Assembly (NCBI GenBank): GCA_946885645.1
Contig: CAMPGU010000293.1
Span: 1-5,195, forward strand
DNA: 5,195 nucleotides
Direction of reading: 5' to 3'
Source: an uncultured Haloferula sp.
GTDB lineage: Bacteria > Verrucomicrobiota > Verrucomicrobiae > Verrucomicrobiales > Akkermansiaceae
Every line of letters starts with the position of its first letter. Positions within the stretch are counted from its first letter, which is position 1. Of this stretch, positions 1 to 5,195 are shown piece after piece. The translations under genes were made by a program, and so were the position numbers. The notes below the pieces were generated by a model that worked only from the letters and a program-made list of their open reading frames with translations, made no database searches and was not told the DNA's origin.

Positions 1-145
1 CCTCGTCCTCATCGGGAGTGAAGTAGCCGCGCGCCGCCGCCGACTCCAGCAGCCGCGGACACCAAAGGATATCCGCGCCGGCGGAGGCACCCAGCACCGT
101 CTGCACGGCGCGCGCGATCCGCGGGTCTTCTGCATCGTGATCCAT
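1..145 (-). CDS. Hypothetical protein, N-terminal part only (gene runs off the left edge)
   Basis: An open minus-strand frame begins at an ATG complementary to 143-145 and stays open to the window edge, giving 48 residues that start MDHDAEDPRIARAVQTVLGA and continue through ADILWCPRLLES to ...GYFTPDEDE. Most codons end in G or C, as expected for a real gene in this GC-rich DNA. The N-terminus is acidic, then comes an amphipathic helix-like stretch (about residues 9-24), with no signal peptide and no membrane segment. I do not recognise the family and assign no function. The frame stays open upstream to a stop complementary to 236-238 without another ATG, so 145 is the best start, although an alternative TTG start (about 200-202) cannot be excluded. 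No Shine-Dalgarno sequence precedes the ATG. The gene is divergent from the HU gene, with 166 bases between their starts that would have to hold both promoters. Confidence 0.6.
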   Translation of the reverse strand, partial: MDHDAEDPRIARAVQTVLGASAGADILWCPRLLESAAARGYFTPDEDE

Positions 146-311
146 GTGAAGCGGAAGGAGACTTCCAAGTGCCGGCCGCCGCGTAAAGTGCGGGGGCGGC
201 AAAAGGCGGATGAAGCGCCGCGAACGGGCTTGGCTCTAGGGCCGGGGCCTGATGGAGCTCCTGTATTTTAGCTTGCCAAACAACGGCGCGGGCAGCAATA
301 CCGTGCTCGCC

Positions 312-587
312 ATGAACAAAGCTGAACTCGTTGAAGCCATCCAGAAAGCACTCGGCAAGGACGCCACCAAGCGTGCCGCCGAGGACGCCCTCGCCGCCGT
401 TCTCTCCTCCATCGAAAAGGGTGTGAAGAAGGACAAGAAGGTCCAGATCATCGGCTTCGGCACTTTCGAAGTGAAGAAGCGCGCCGCCCGCCAAGGTCGT
501 AATCCGAAGACCGGCGAAGCGATGAAGATCGCGGCTTCCAAGTCCGTCGGCTTCAAGGCATCGTCCACGCTGAAGGCAGGTCTTTGA
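312..587 (+). CDS. hup: HU family DNA-binding protein (histone-like)
   Basis: This is a 91-residue protein with the canonical HU/IHF layout. Residues 1-45 are the helical dimerisation half, opening MNKAELVEAIQKAL. Residues 46-54 carry the signature IIGFGTFEV. Residues 55-75 form the beta-arm that wraps the DNA minor groove, including the diagnostic R63-N64-P65 at its tip (GRNPKTGE). The C-terminus returns to the body with a conserved-type VGFKAS segment. HU proteins bind DNA as dimers with little sequence specificity, bend it and help compact the nucleoid. Length matches the usual 90 or so residues. An in-frame ATG at 252 would add 20 residues with no place in the family, so the start at 312 is chosen. 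No Shine-Dalgarno sequence precedes it. The upstream region contains a TATTTT (264-269) that could be a -10 element, but no -35 at proper spacing is visible. The gene appears monocistronic, ending in a strong terminator 65 bases downstream. Confidence 0.96.
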   Translation: MNKAELVEAIQKALGKDATKRAAEDALAAVLSSIEKGVKKDKKVQIIGFGTFEVKKRAARQGRNPKTGEAMKIAASKSVGFKASSTLKAGL

Positions 588-651
588 TCCGCGCCGGGTG
601 CCGGGTCCGCTCCGGGAAACGGCACCTCCGGGATCTGAAAAGCCCAAAAAT

Positions 652-685
652 AACGACCCCGGCAAGCCGCCGGGGTCGTTGTTTT
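652..685 (+). terminator. Rho-independent terminator after the HU gene, possibly bidirectional
   Basis: A perfect 12-bp stem, AACGACCCCGGC (652-663) with GCCGGGGTCGTT (669-680), encloses the 5-base loop AAGCC and is followed by G then TTTT (682-685). The A-run before the left arm (646-650) can pair with this T-run and extend the hairpin through one G-T wobble at 651/681. On the opposite strand the hairpin is followed by ATTTTT, so it could also stop minus-strand transcripts. The stem is unusually GC-rich and perfect. It lies 65 bases after the HU stop codon and only 32 bases before the next start codon. Confidence 0.93.
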
Positions 686-717
686 CCAACACTTAACTTC
701 CCGCGCAACTCCAGAAA

Positions 718-1392
718 ATGAAGCCGAGACTCACCCTGGCGGAGTCCACCTTGCCGGACGGCACCGTCTTGGGCCTCCACGAGCACGACGGCCGGAAATA
801 CCTCCAGCACGAGAGCCTGCAGCTCGCGGGGCCCGCGACGGCCGCAAGCGAGCGCGAACTCGGGCGGATCGCCTGCGCTCCCTTCCGGCCGGTGAAGCAA
901 CCGAGAATCCGGATCGTCGGGCTGGGCTTAGGTGAAGTGCTGGCCGGGGCGATGGAAACGCTGCCGCAGAAGAAGGGGATCTTCATGATTGCGGAGCCTT
1001 GGCAGATCGTCGTGGAGTGGCACCGTCGTTTCATCCCCGACAGCCCTGCGATCATGGATTCCCGGGTCGAAATCGAGGAGGACGCCGGACCCGCTTCTTT
1101 CCACCAGCACGACGGCACGCTCAACGCCGTGCTGCTCCACGCCGATACCGCCCCCTCTGCTGAAAAAGGCCGCGGGCTCTTTGAAGACCGCCGCTGGCTC
1201 GCCGCCGTCCACGGAGCCTTGCAGCCGGGCGGCCTTTTGGCTATCGCCTCTTCGCGACCGGTTCCGAACATCGAGCGCAGCCTTTCCAGGGCCGGGTTTG
1301 AAGTCGTGCGCCACGAGATCGACGCGACTCCGAACGCGCGCCGGCCGCGCAGACATTTCCTGTGGCTCGCCCGCAAAGGCAAATCCGACTAA
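718..1392 (+). CDS. Spermidine synthase-like methyltransferase-fold protein
   Basis: This is a 224-residue predicted soluble protein. After a small N-terminal beta region (about 5-36) comes a class-I Rossmann domain. IRIVGLGLGEVL (64-75) is the nucleotide/SAM-binding glycine loop. IAEPWQIVVEWHRRF (91-105) ends strand 2 with the acidic residue E93 and resembles the AELxPxVVEWNR motif of spermidine-synthase-like proteins. LNAVLLHADTAP (135-146) takes the place of the usual DAILLDxDxxP, LQPGGLLAI (168-176) is the post-catalytic strand and turn, and the end reads GFEVVRHEI...HFLWLARKG. Canonical spermidine synthases carry GGGDG in the first loop and further catalytic aspartates; here the loop is GLGLGE and the fourth motif reads HAD. 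Polyamine synthesis is therefore not supported, and an uncharacterised role in the same superfamily is likelier. The start at 718 has no Shine-Dalgarno sequence. The gene is first in a plus-strand cluster, 26 bases ahead of the adaptor gene, and may be co-transcribed with it. Confidence 0.8.
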   Translation: MKPRLTLAESTLPDGTVLGLHEHDGRKYLQHESLQLAGPATAASERELGRIACAPFRPVKQPRIRIVGLGLGEVLAGAMETLPQKKGIFMIAEPWQIVVEWHRRFIPDSPAIMDSRVEIEEDAGPASFHQHDGTLNAVLLHADTAPSAEKGRGLFEDRRWLAAVHGALQPGGLLAIASSRPVPNIERSLSRAGFEVVRHEIDATPNARRPRRHFLWLARKGKSD

Positions 1393-1418
1393 CGGCTCCG
1401 CTAACATCCCGCCGACCT

Positions 1419-2822
1419 ATGAAATACCTGCCCCTCCTGCTAGCTTCCGCGGCTGTTTCCCATGCGGCGGAAATTACCGTCGATGCGAAGCCTTTCCGGA
1501 TCGAGAAAAGCTTTTACGCCACCTTGCTGCCGGTGGAACCGGTACTCATTGCGATCGATCCGGAAGCATGGACGGATTTCACGATCGAGGAGATCCTGCC
1601 CCACGGGACGATCGTGAAAAAGGGCGACGTGCTGGTGAAATTCGACCGTGAAGGGATCGACAAGAAGCTCGAGGATCTCCGGCGGGCGGTGAAGTCCCGC
1701 GAGCTTTCCCTAGCAAGCCAGGAACTCGCCTTTAGCAAGCTGGAGGAGGAAACCGCGATCAAACTGGAAGCAGCCCGGCGCGCCGGAACCATCGCCGCCG
1801 AGGAGTTGGCCTATTTCACGAAGACCGGCCGCAAGATTCAGGAGGAAGCTACCCTCGACAATCTGGAGAACACCAAGCGCCGTCTGGAAGCCGCGCAGGA
1901 GGAGCTGAAGCAACTGCGGATGATGTATGACGCCGACGATCTGACGGAGCAGACCGAGGAAATCATTCTCAGGCGGCAGGAGTACGCCGTCAAATCCGCC
2001 GAGCTGGACCTGAAGCACGCTGAATTTTCCACCAAGCGCTCGCTCGACGTCCTGCTGCCGCGGCGAGCCGATTCACTTGCAACCGATGCCCGCAGTACCG
2101 GCATCGAACTCGAAAAGGCGGAAAAGAACCTCCCCCGCAGCCTCCAAAGTGCGAGGCTGGACCTTGAAGCCGGGCGTACTGCGGCCGCCCGCGAGAAGCA
2201 GGATCTCGAGGACTTGGAGAAAGATGCGGCTTTCATGGAGATCAGGGCGGCAACCGACGGTATCTTCTATCATGGCTCGCTGGATGAAGGTCGCTGGACT
2301 TTGGGCGAATTGGCAAAGGCTCTTGTGAAGGGAGGCAAGGTGCCCTTGATAAAAGCCTTCGGTTCCGTGGTGCCGACCGGTGCTGAAATGGGCCTCGTCG
2401 CCCACGTGGACGAAGGTACCGCACGCGCTCTGGCCAAGGATCTGAGAGGGAACCTGACCGCTACGGGCCGGGAAGATTTGCCGATGGTAGCAAACATCGG
2501 AAGCATCGCAGCGATCCCTTCGGGCGACGGTAGGTACCGCGTGGATGTCGCGGCCGGGGGGGGAGAAAATTGGCCTGCGGGATTGAACGTGGCCCCCGGC
2601 ATGAGCTTCGAGTGCCGCTTCGTGGTGCATCAGAAGGACGCCGTGATCACGGTCCCGTCGAAGGCACTTCAGCCCGGCCCGGACGGCACTTGGACGGTGG
2701 ACGTCAAGACGGCCGACGGAAAGAGCGAGTCCCGCACCGTTTCCCGCGGCCGGATCTCGGGAGATCGCGTCGAAGTCCTCAGCGGCCTCGAGGGAGGTCA
2801 AGTAGTGGTTGTTCCCGACTGA
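1419..2822 (+). CDS. HlyD/RND-type periplasmic adaptor (membrane fusion protein), secreted
   Basis: This 467-residue protein has a Sec signal peptide: MKY, a hydrophobic core (4-13) and a probable cleavage after SHA or HAA (15-17). Half of the biotinyl-lipoyl (barrel-sandwich) domain is visible around residues 55-76 (EEILPHGTIVKKGDVLVKFD). A long charged coiled coil covers about 78-270, rich in Glu, Lys, Arg, Leu and Ala, with likely hairpin breaks near 171-174 and 214-228. The second lipoyl half returns at 273-286 (MEIRAATDGIFYHG). A beta-barrel region follows (about 310-405). The C-terminal membrane-proximal-like domain contains AVITVPSKALQPGPDGTWTV (408-427) and ends with VEVLSGLEGGQVVVVPD. 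Such adaptors bridge an inner-membrane transporter and an outer-membrane channel, or form tripartite export systems. No transporter or TolC-like gene is beside it here. The start at 1419 is chosen because it begins the signal peptide; an upstream in-frame ATG at 1362 lies inside the preceding gene. The G run at 2556-2563 is a possible slippage site. The function of this particular adaptor is unknown. Confidence 0.88.
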   Translation: MKYLPLLLASAAVSHAAEITVDAKPFRIEKSFYATLLPVEPVLIAIDPEAWTDFTIEEILPHGTIVKKGDVLVKFDREGIDKKLEDLRRAVKSRELSLASQELAFSKLEEETAIKLEAARRAGTIAAEELAYFTKTGRKIQEEATLDNLENTKRRLEAAQEELKQLRMMYDADDLTEQTEEIILRRQEYAVKSAELDLKHAEFSTKRSLDVLLPRRADSLATDARSTGIELEKAEKNLPRSLQSARLDLEAGRTAAAREKQDLEDLEKDAAFMEIRAATDGIFYHGSLDEGRWTLGELAKALVKGGKVPLIKAFGSVVPTGAEMGLVAHVDEGTARALAKDLRGNLTATGREDLPMVANIGSIAAIPSGDGRYRVDVAAGGGENWPAGLNVAPGMSFECRFVVHQKDAVITVPSKALQPGPDGTWTVDVKTADGKSESRTVSRGRISGDRVEVLSGLEGGQVVVVPD

Positions 2823-2827
2823 AATCC

Positions 2828-3997
2828 GTGAAGCGCGCTTTCCTCACTGCCATCGTTGGCATCGTCACCGTCACGGCGCAGGAAAAGCCGCAGGCGGAAG
2901 TGAACGCTTCCGCCATCGACGCCTCGATCCGCCGCGGCGTGGACTTTCTGATTGCGGATCAGAACGCGAACGGCTCCTGGGGTGGCGCGACCCGGACGAA
3001 AGGCCTGAACATCTATGCCCCGCTCCCGGGTGCGCACCACGCCTTCCGTGCCGGCGCGAGCGGGCTGGCACTCTCCGGCCTGATCGACAGCGGGGATGTG
3101 AGGCCGGAGGTTCTCGCCTCGATCGCCAAGGGTGCGGCTTGGATGGAGGCGGAGCTGCCGAAGCTCCGCCGCGCCGATCAAACCACCACCTACAACGCGT
3201 GGGGCCACGCGTACGGCTTGCGCGCCCTCACGCGCCTCTACGAGACCGCCAAGGACGAGGCCGCCAAGGAGAAGTGGAAGCGGCTGGCGCAAGAGCAGAG
3301 CGACCTGGCCAACCGTTACATGGATATCAACGGAGGCTGGGGCTATCTGGACATCTACGACGGCCTCACGACCCAAAAGCCGACGGGTATCACCACGTGT
3401 TTTACTACGGCAACCGTACTTCTCGCCATGCGGGAGGCCCGGGACGCGATGGGCCTCAAGCTCGACGACCGGGTGGTGAAGGCCTCTCTGGCCAGCATCG
3501 AGCGCCAGAGGACGCCGGATTTCGCCTACGTGTACTCACACAGCCACATCTACCGGCCGCGCGTGCCGATCAACCGGCCCGCCGGATCGCTTGCGCGCAG
3601 CCAGGCCTGCAATGCGACGCTGCGCGCCTTCGGCGAGACCAAAGTCACCGACCAGGTGATCGATGAATGGGCGGACCGCTTCATCGAGCGCGAGGGCTTC
3701 CTCAGTATCGGTCGCAAACGCCCCGTCCCGCACGAGACGCACTTCCAGATCTCCGGCTACTTCTACTACTACGGGACCTACTACTTCACGGAATCCGTCG
3801 AGTTCCTGCCTGCCGCCGCGCAACCGGAGCATGCGAAGAAGCTCGCGAAAGTGATCCTCCACCGTCAGGAAAAGGACGGGTCGTGGTGGGACTATCCCCT
3901 CTACGACTACCATCAGCCCTACGGCACCGGCTACGCGCTGATGGCGATGTCATGGTGCAAGGCGAAGCTGGGAGCCTCGGAAGCAGAGACGCGCTAA
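2828..3997 (+). CDS. Secreted prenyltransferase/squalene-oxidase repeat (alpha/alpha-toroid) protein
   Basis: This 389-residue protein starts at GTG. A short signal peptide (KRAFLTAIVGIVTVTA, residues 2-17, probable cleavage before QE) sends it to the periplasm or beyond. The mature part resembles the alpha/alpha-toroid fold of squalene-hopene cyclases and prenyltransferases. A QW-type repeat lies at 45-52 (QNANGSWG), a related glycine/tryptophan motif at 169-173 (GGWGY), and another QW repeat at 347-353 (QEKDGSW), separated by helical stretches such as the repeat around 125-138 (WGHAYGLRALTRLY). No DxDD protonation motif of squalene-hopene cyclases is present, and no classical zinc ligand set is evident, so cyclase or prenyltransferase activity is not supported; the fold may serve binding or another reaction. 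An aromatic block (YFYYYGTYYF, 311-320) is striking. Three cysteines (191, 261, 376) lie in the mature part. The GTG is 5 bases after the adaptor stop codon without a Shine-Dalgarno sequence, which suggests translational coupling. Confidence 0.8.
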   Translation: MKRAFLTAIVGIVTVTAQEKPQAEVNASAIDASIRRGVDFLIADQNANGSWGGATRTKGLNIYAPLPGAHHAFRAGASGLALSGLIDSGDVRPEVLASIAKGAAWMEAELPKLRRADQTTTYNAWGHAYGLRALTRLYETAKDEAAKEKWKRLAQEQSDLANRYMDINGGWGYLDIYDGLTTQKPTGITTCFTTATVLLAMREARDAMGLKLDDRVVKASLASIERQRTPDFAYVYSHSHIYRPRVPINRPAGSLARSQACNATLRAFGETKVTDQVIDEWADRFIEREGFLSIGRKRPVPHETHFQISGYFYYYGTYYFTESVEFLPAAAQPEHAKKLAKVILHRQEKDGSWWDYPLYDYHQPYGTGYALMAMSWCKAKLGASEAETR

Positions 3998-4006
3998 TCC
4001 GGAGCT

Positions 4007-4744
4007 TCAAGACGTGGGATTCTTCTTCTTCCCTCTAGCGTAAAGGAGGCATCCGAGGACGAGATAGCCTGCGGAGAAGAAGGCTATCGAATTGACAATA
4101 AAGCGGAACGCGAAGGTGCGCCCCATCATGAGGCCGTCGAATTGAGACGCGAATGACCACGCAGGGATCGTGGCTCCTGCCATCGAAAGTATGAGCAGCG
4201 TGACAAGCCAGAGGAGCTTTCTATCAGCCGGTACCGCGATAGGCAGACGTCGCCTCCCGCGGAAGTAGCAAAGAACCAGTGCCGTCATTCCAGCCACCGA
4301 ACCCGCGTACTGGAGAACCCGATAAACGGGCCAAGGCTCATGGAGCCAAGAAATACGATCAACCATCCAGCCGCTCCGATGGGTAAACGAGTCCAGGAAC
4401 AGGTGAGACCAGATTCCCAGGAGCAGGGATACCGTGATCCAGAGGGCTGCGGGTTGATACGGCCGCTTTCCGAGGAAGCGCTCTACCGCGCCGCGATCAG
4501 GATCGGGAATGGGTGCCACCAGAATCCCCCGGCAACTTCCCAGCAACCACCGTGCAGCCCAGGCCACAGGAAGGCAGAAGACGATGCTTCCCGTGAAACC
4601 GTGCGACTTCCAAGCCAGGTCGAAGCGATGGATGAAATATCCGAAGTCCGGGGCCATGCTACCAACAACCAAAGCAAGTGGATCCAGACGCCGGAATCGG
4701 AAAAGCGGGATCACCACCGCCGCGTGGCTCAATGTGAAAGGCAT
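4007..4744 (-). CDS. DUF4184 family integral membrane protein
   Basis: This 245-residue protein begins MPFTLSHAAVVIPL, the hallmark start of DUF4184 proteins. It continues with GSMAPDFGYF (28-37), SHGFTGSI (47-54) and the segment GIWSHLFLDSFTHRSGW (110-126). The conserved His and Asp residues (H7, D33, H48, H114, D118, H122) resemble those of the YdjM/DUF457 group of predicted membrane metal-dependent hydrolases and could bind a metal, but no activity is established for DUF4184. About five membrane segments can be seen, near residues 53-70, 100-117, 143-161, 177-195 and 215-236, followed by a short basic tail (RGKKKNPTS). The length is typical of the family. The start at 4744 is fixed by the family N-terminus; only a weak GGA lies upstream. 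Codon choice is less GC-biased than in the genes to its left. It converges on the toroid protein gene with 9 bases between stop codons and no clear terminator, and seems functionally unrelated to that cluster. Confidence 0.88.
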   Translation of the reverse strand: MPFTLSHAAVVIPLFRFRRLDPLALVVGSMAPDFGYFIHRFDLAWKSHGFTGSIVFCLPVAWAARWLLGSCRGILVAPIPDPDRGAVERFLGKRPYQPAALWITVSLLLGIWSHLFLDSFTHRSGWMVDRISWLHEPWPVYRVLQYAGSVAGMTALVLCYFRGRRRLPIAVPADRKLLWLVTLLILSMAGATIPAWSFASQFDGLMMGRTFAFRFIVNSIAFFSAGYLVLGCLLYARGKKKNPTS

Positions 4745-4826
4745 GAGCCAATTTCCAGTCAGCGCGATGCCGTCACGATGATCGGGCGGTGAAATCTCTT
4801 TCCGACTCTGTGAGCGTATTGTGAAC

Positions 4827-4838
4827 AGTTCGGGAACT
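4827..4838. repeat. Short palindrome AGTTCGGGAACT
   Basis: AGTTC and GAACT form a perfect inverted repeat around GG, flanked by GTG on the left (4821-4823) and CAC on the right (4839-4841), which would extend a hairpin across a small bulge. It lies 83 bases upstream of the DUF4184 start, a position compatible with an operator or a leader hairpin for that gene. The repeat is short and could be chance. Confidence 0.3.
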
Positions 4839-4977
4839 CACCGGGTGCAATGTTCCGGCGTTTCTGTCCCGCGGGGTGTTGCGGGTACTTCCACAGCGGT
4901 TCTTCGCAATCTCCCTTGATCGTGGAATCCCTACAGCCAAGCCGTGGAACGGTGATTTCCTATGCTTGTTCACATCC

Positions 4978-5021
4978 CTAAGATGAAGAGTTCCTTTAGC
5001 TTTAAAAAGAGTTCTTCTTAG
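4978..5021. repeat. AT-rich block with direct repeats AAGAGTTC and an imperfect inverted repeat
   Basis: AAGAGTTC occurs at 4986-4993 and again at 5007-5014, exactly 21 bases apart, or two turns of the helix. The same block is bounded by CTAAGA (4978-4983) and TCTTAG (5016-5021), which can pair, with three more pairs inside after a T-T mismatch. The centre is AT-rich (CTTTAGCTTTAAAAAG) in otherwise GC-rich DNA. It could be a binding-site pair or hairpin, or mark the edge of older transferred DNA; nothing in the sequence decides between these. Confidence 0.4.
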
Positions 5022-5122
5022 AGCATGTGAGCAAGTAACCGGGCCCGCCTCACCAACTTCGCATGTAGCTGTTCCCCGACCAGAACCAGATCGATGTCGG
5101 CTTCTTGAGGAGGGGGCTCACA
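5018..5122 (-). pseudogene. Coding remnant with a DIDLVLVG motif (possible nucleotidyltransferase fragment)
   Basis: A minus-strand frame between a TAA at 5123-5125 and a TAA at 5018-5020 encodes 34 residues that look protein-like: PPQEADIDLVLVG, then EQLHAKLVRRARLLAHML. There is no usable start codon at the beginning, so if coding it is a broken 3' end. The DIDLVLVG string resembles the paired-aspartate strand of minimal (MNT-type) nucleotidyltransferases, which usually reads SDIDLLV, but the glycine-serine motif expected upstream is absent. The following amphipathic Arg/Leu-rich helix is compatible with several families. The identification is weak. The remnant lies directly beside the IS end, where damaged genes are common. 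Confidence 0.25.
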
Positions 5123-5145
5123 TTAGAAAGGCGTGCCGCTACTAG

Positions 5146-5195
5146 AAGCTATCTCAAAAGGGCATTGAGGAGAATGACGGCACAGGCGAGTTCCA
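5146..5195. mobile_element. End of an IS5-family-like insertion sequence (rest outside window)
   Basis: The right edge carries the 3' end of a transposase gene whose TAG stop lies within the likely terminal inverted repeat (AAGCTATCTCAAAAGGG, 5146-5162), an arrangement common in IS5-family elements. CTAG (5142-5145) lies immediately outside; IS5 elements favour short YTAR/CTAG or TA targets, so this may be the target copy. The exact boundary is uncertain by a few bases because the opposite end is outside the window. Confidence 0.55.
5149..5195 (-). CDS. IS5-family transposase, C-terminal end only
   Basis: The last 14 residues, ELACAVILLNALLR, followed by TAG (complement of 5149-5151), are read on the minus strand from the window edge. 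A terminal helix of this pattern (LACAxILL, ending a few residues later in Leu/Arg) is typical of the C-terminus of IS5-family DDE transposases, just after the catalytic core. The catalytic residues lie outside the window, so it cannot be said whether the element is active. The stop codon overlaps the putative terminal repeat of the element. Assignment to IS5 rather than another DDE family is from pattern memory of a very short segment. Confidence 0.55.
   Translation of the reverse strand, partial: ELACAVILLNALLR

Larger units (their letters stand above)
4745..5145. other. Gene-poor interval between the DUF4184 gene and the IS end
   Basis: About 400 bases hold no intact gene that I can defend. 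Short open frames exist on both strands (a 66-codon minus frame from a GTG at 4973, a 43-codon plus frame from 4850), but their products resemble no family and their codon choice is not gene-like. The promoter of the DUF4184 gene should lie in its left part; I see no convincing -35/-10 pair. GC content falls to the right, with an AT-rich tract around 4990-5020. A small palindrome, a pair of direct repeats and a 34-codon coding remnant are listed separately. No tRNA-like T-arm or cloverleaf is visible. Confidence 0.6.

Noticed and set aside
252..311. In-frame ATG that would lengthen HU by 20 residues
   Set aside because: HU proteins start at the MNKAEL-type N-terminus; the extra residues have no family counterpart.
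9..692. 227-codon minus-strand open frame across the HU gene and terminator
   Set aside because: It lies opposite the certain HU gene and through the terminator hairpin; the product is low-complexity, with no family resemblance.
1362..1418. Upstream in-frame ATG for the adaptor
   Set aside because: It would overlap the preceding gene and place 19 charged residues before an obvious signal peptide.
989..1651. 220-codon plus-strand frame overlapping two genes
   Set aside because: Ser/Pro/Arg-rich out-of-frame product spanning the end of one real gene and the signal peptide of the next.
2570..2827. Upstream extension of the toroid protein from a TTG
   Set aside because: It overlaps the conserved C-terminal domain of the adaptor and would bury the signal peptide; kept only as a note on the G-run frameshift idea.
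4340..4792. 150-codon plus-strand frame opposite the DUF4184 gene
   Set aside because: The minus strand encodes a recognisable DUF4184 protein; the plus product has no features.
4821..4841. Possible tRNA T-arm (GTTCGGGAAC)
   Set aside because: The surrounding bases do not form acceptor, D or anticodon arms and the T-loop consensus is not met.
4773..4973. 66-codon minus frame from a GTG
   Set aside because: Arg/Ser/Thr-rich product without family resemblance, no ribosome site, codon choice not gene-like.
4850..4981. 43-codon plus frame from an ATG
   Set aside because: Unrecognisable, Cys/Ser/Gly-rich product, no ribosome site; most likely chance.

Overview
The window looks like a piece of a GC-rich bacterial chromosome, most plausibly from Verrucomicrobia or a related PVC lineage. 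That placement is an inference. It rests on the mix of families (HU, an orphan HlyD-type adaptor, a secreted toroid protein of the prenyltransferase/squalene-oxidase-repeat type, a DUF4184 membrane protein) and on the near absence of Shine-Dalgarno sequences in front of the starts. No rRNA, tRNA or CRISPR array is visible.

Layout. The left edge carries the first 48 codons of an unrecognised minus-strand gene that runs out of the window. It is divergent from a 91-residue HU histone-like protein gene (312-587), which ends in a very strong, bidirectional-looking terminator (652-685). Only 32 bases after it a three-gene plus-strand cluster begins: a spermidine-synthase-like Rossmann protein (718-1392), a secreted HlyD/RND-type periplasmic adaptor with a long coiled coil (1419-2822), and a secreted alpha/alpha-toroid (squalene-cyclase-like repeat) protein (2828-3997). 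The last two are 5 bases apart and probably translationally coupled. A DUF4184-family multi-pass membrane protein (4007-4744, minus) converges on this cluster with a 9-base gap.

The last 450 bases have a different character: no convincing intact gene, lower GC with an AT-rich tract near 4990-5020, small repeats, a 34-codon stop-to-stop coding remnant, and at the right edge the 3' end of an IS5-family-like insertion sequence (transposase C-terminus and terminal repeat, with CTAG just outside). This is the accessory part of the window.

The most interesting unit is the adaptor plus toroid-protein pair. Both are exported and tightly linked, and no inner-membrane transporter lies next to them. 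Together they may form an envelope system of unknown function. The rest is ordinary chromosomal content followed by a mobile-element scar.
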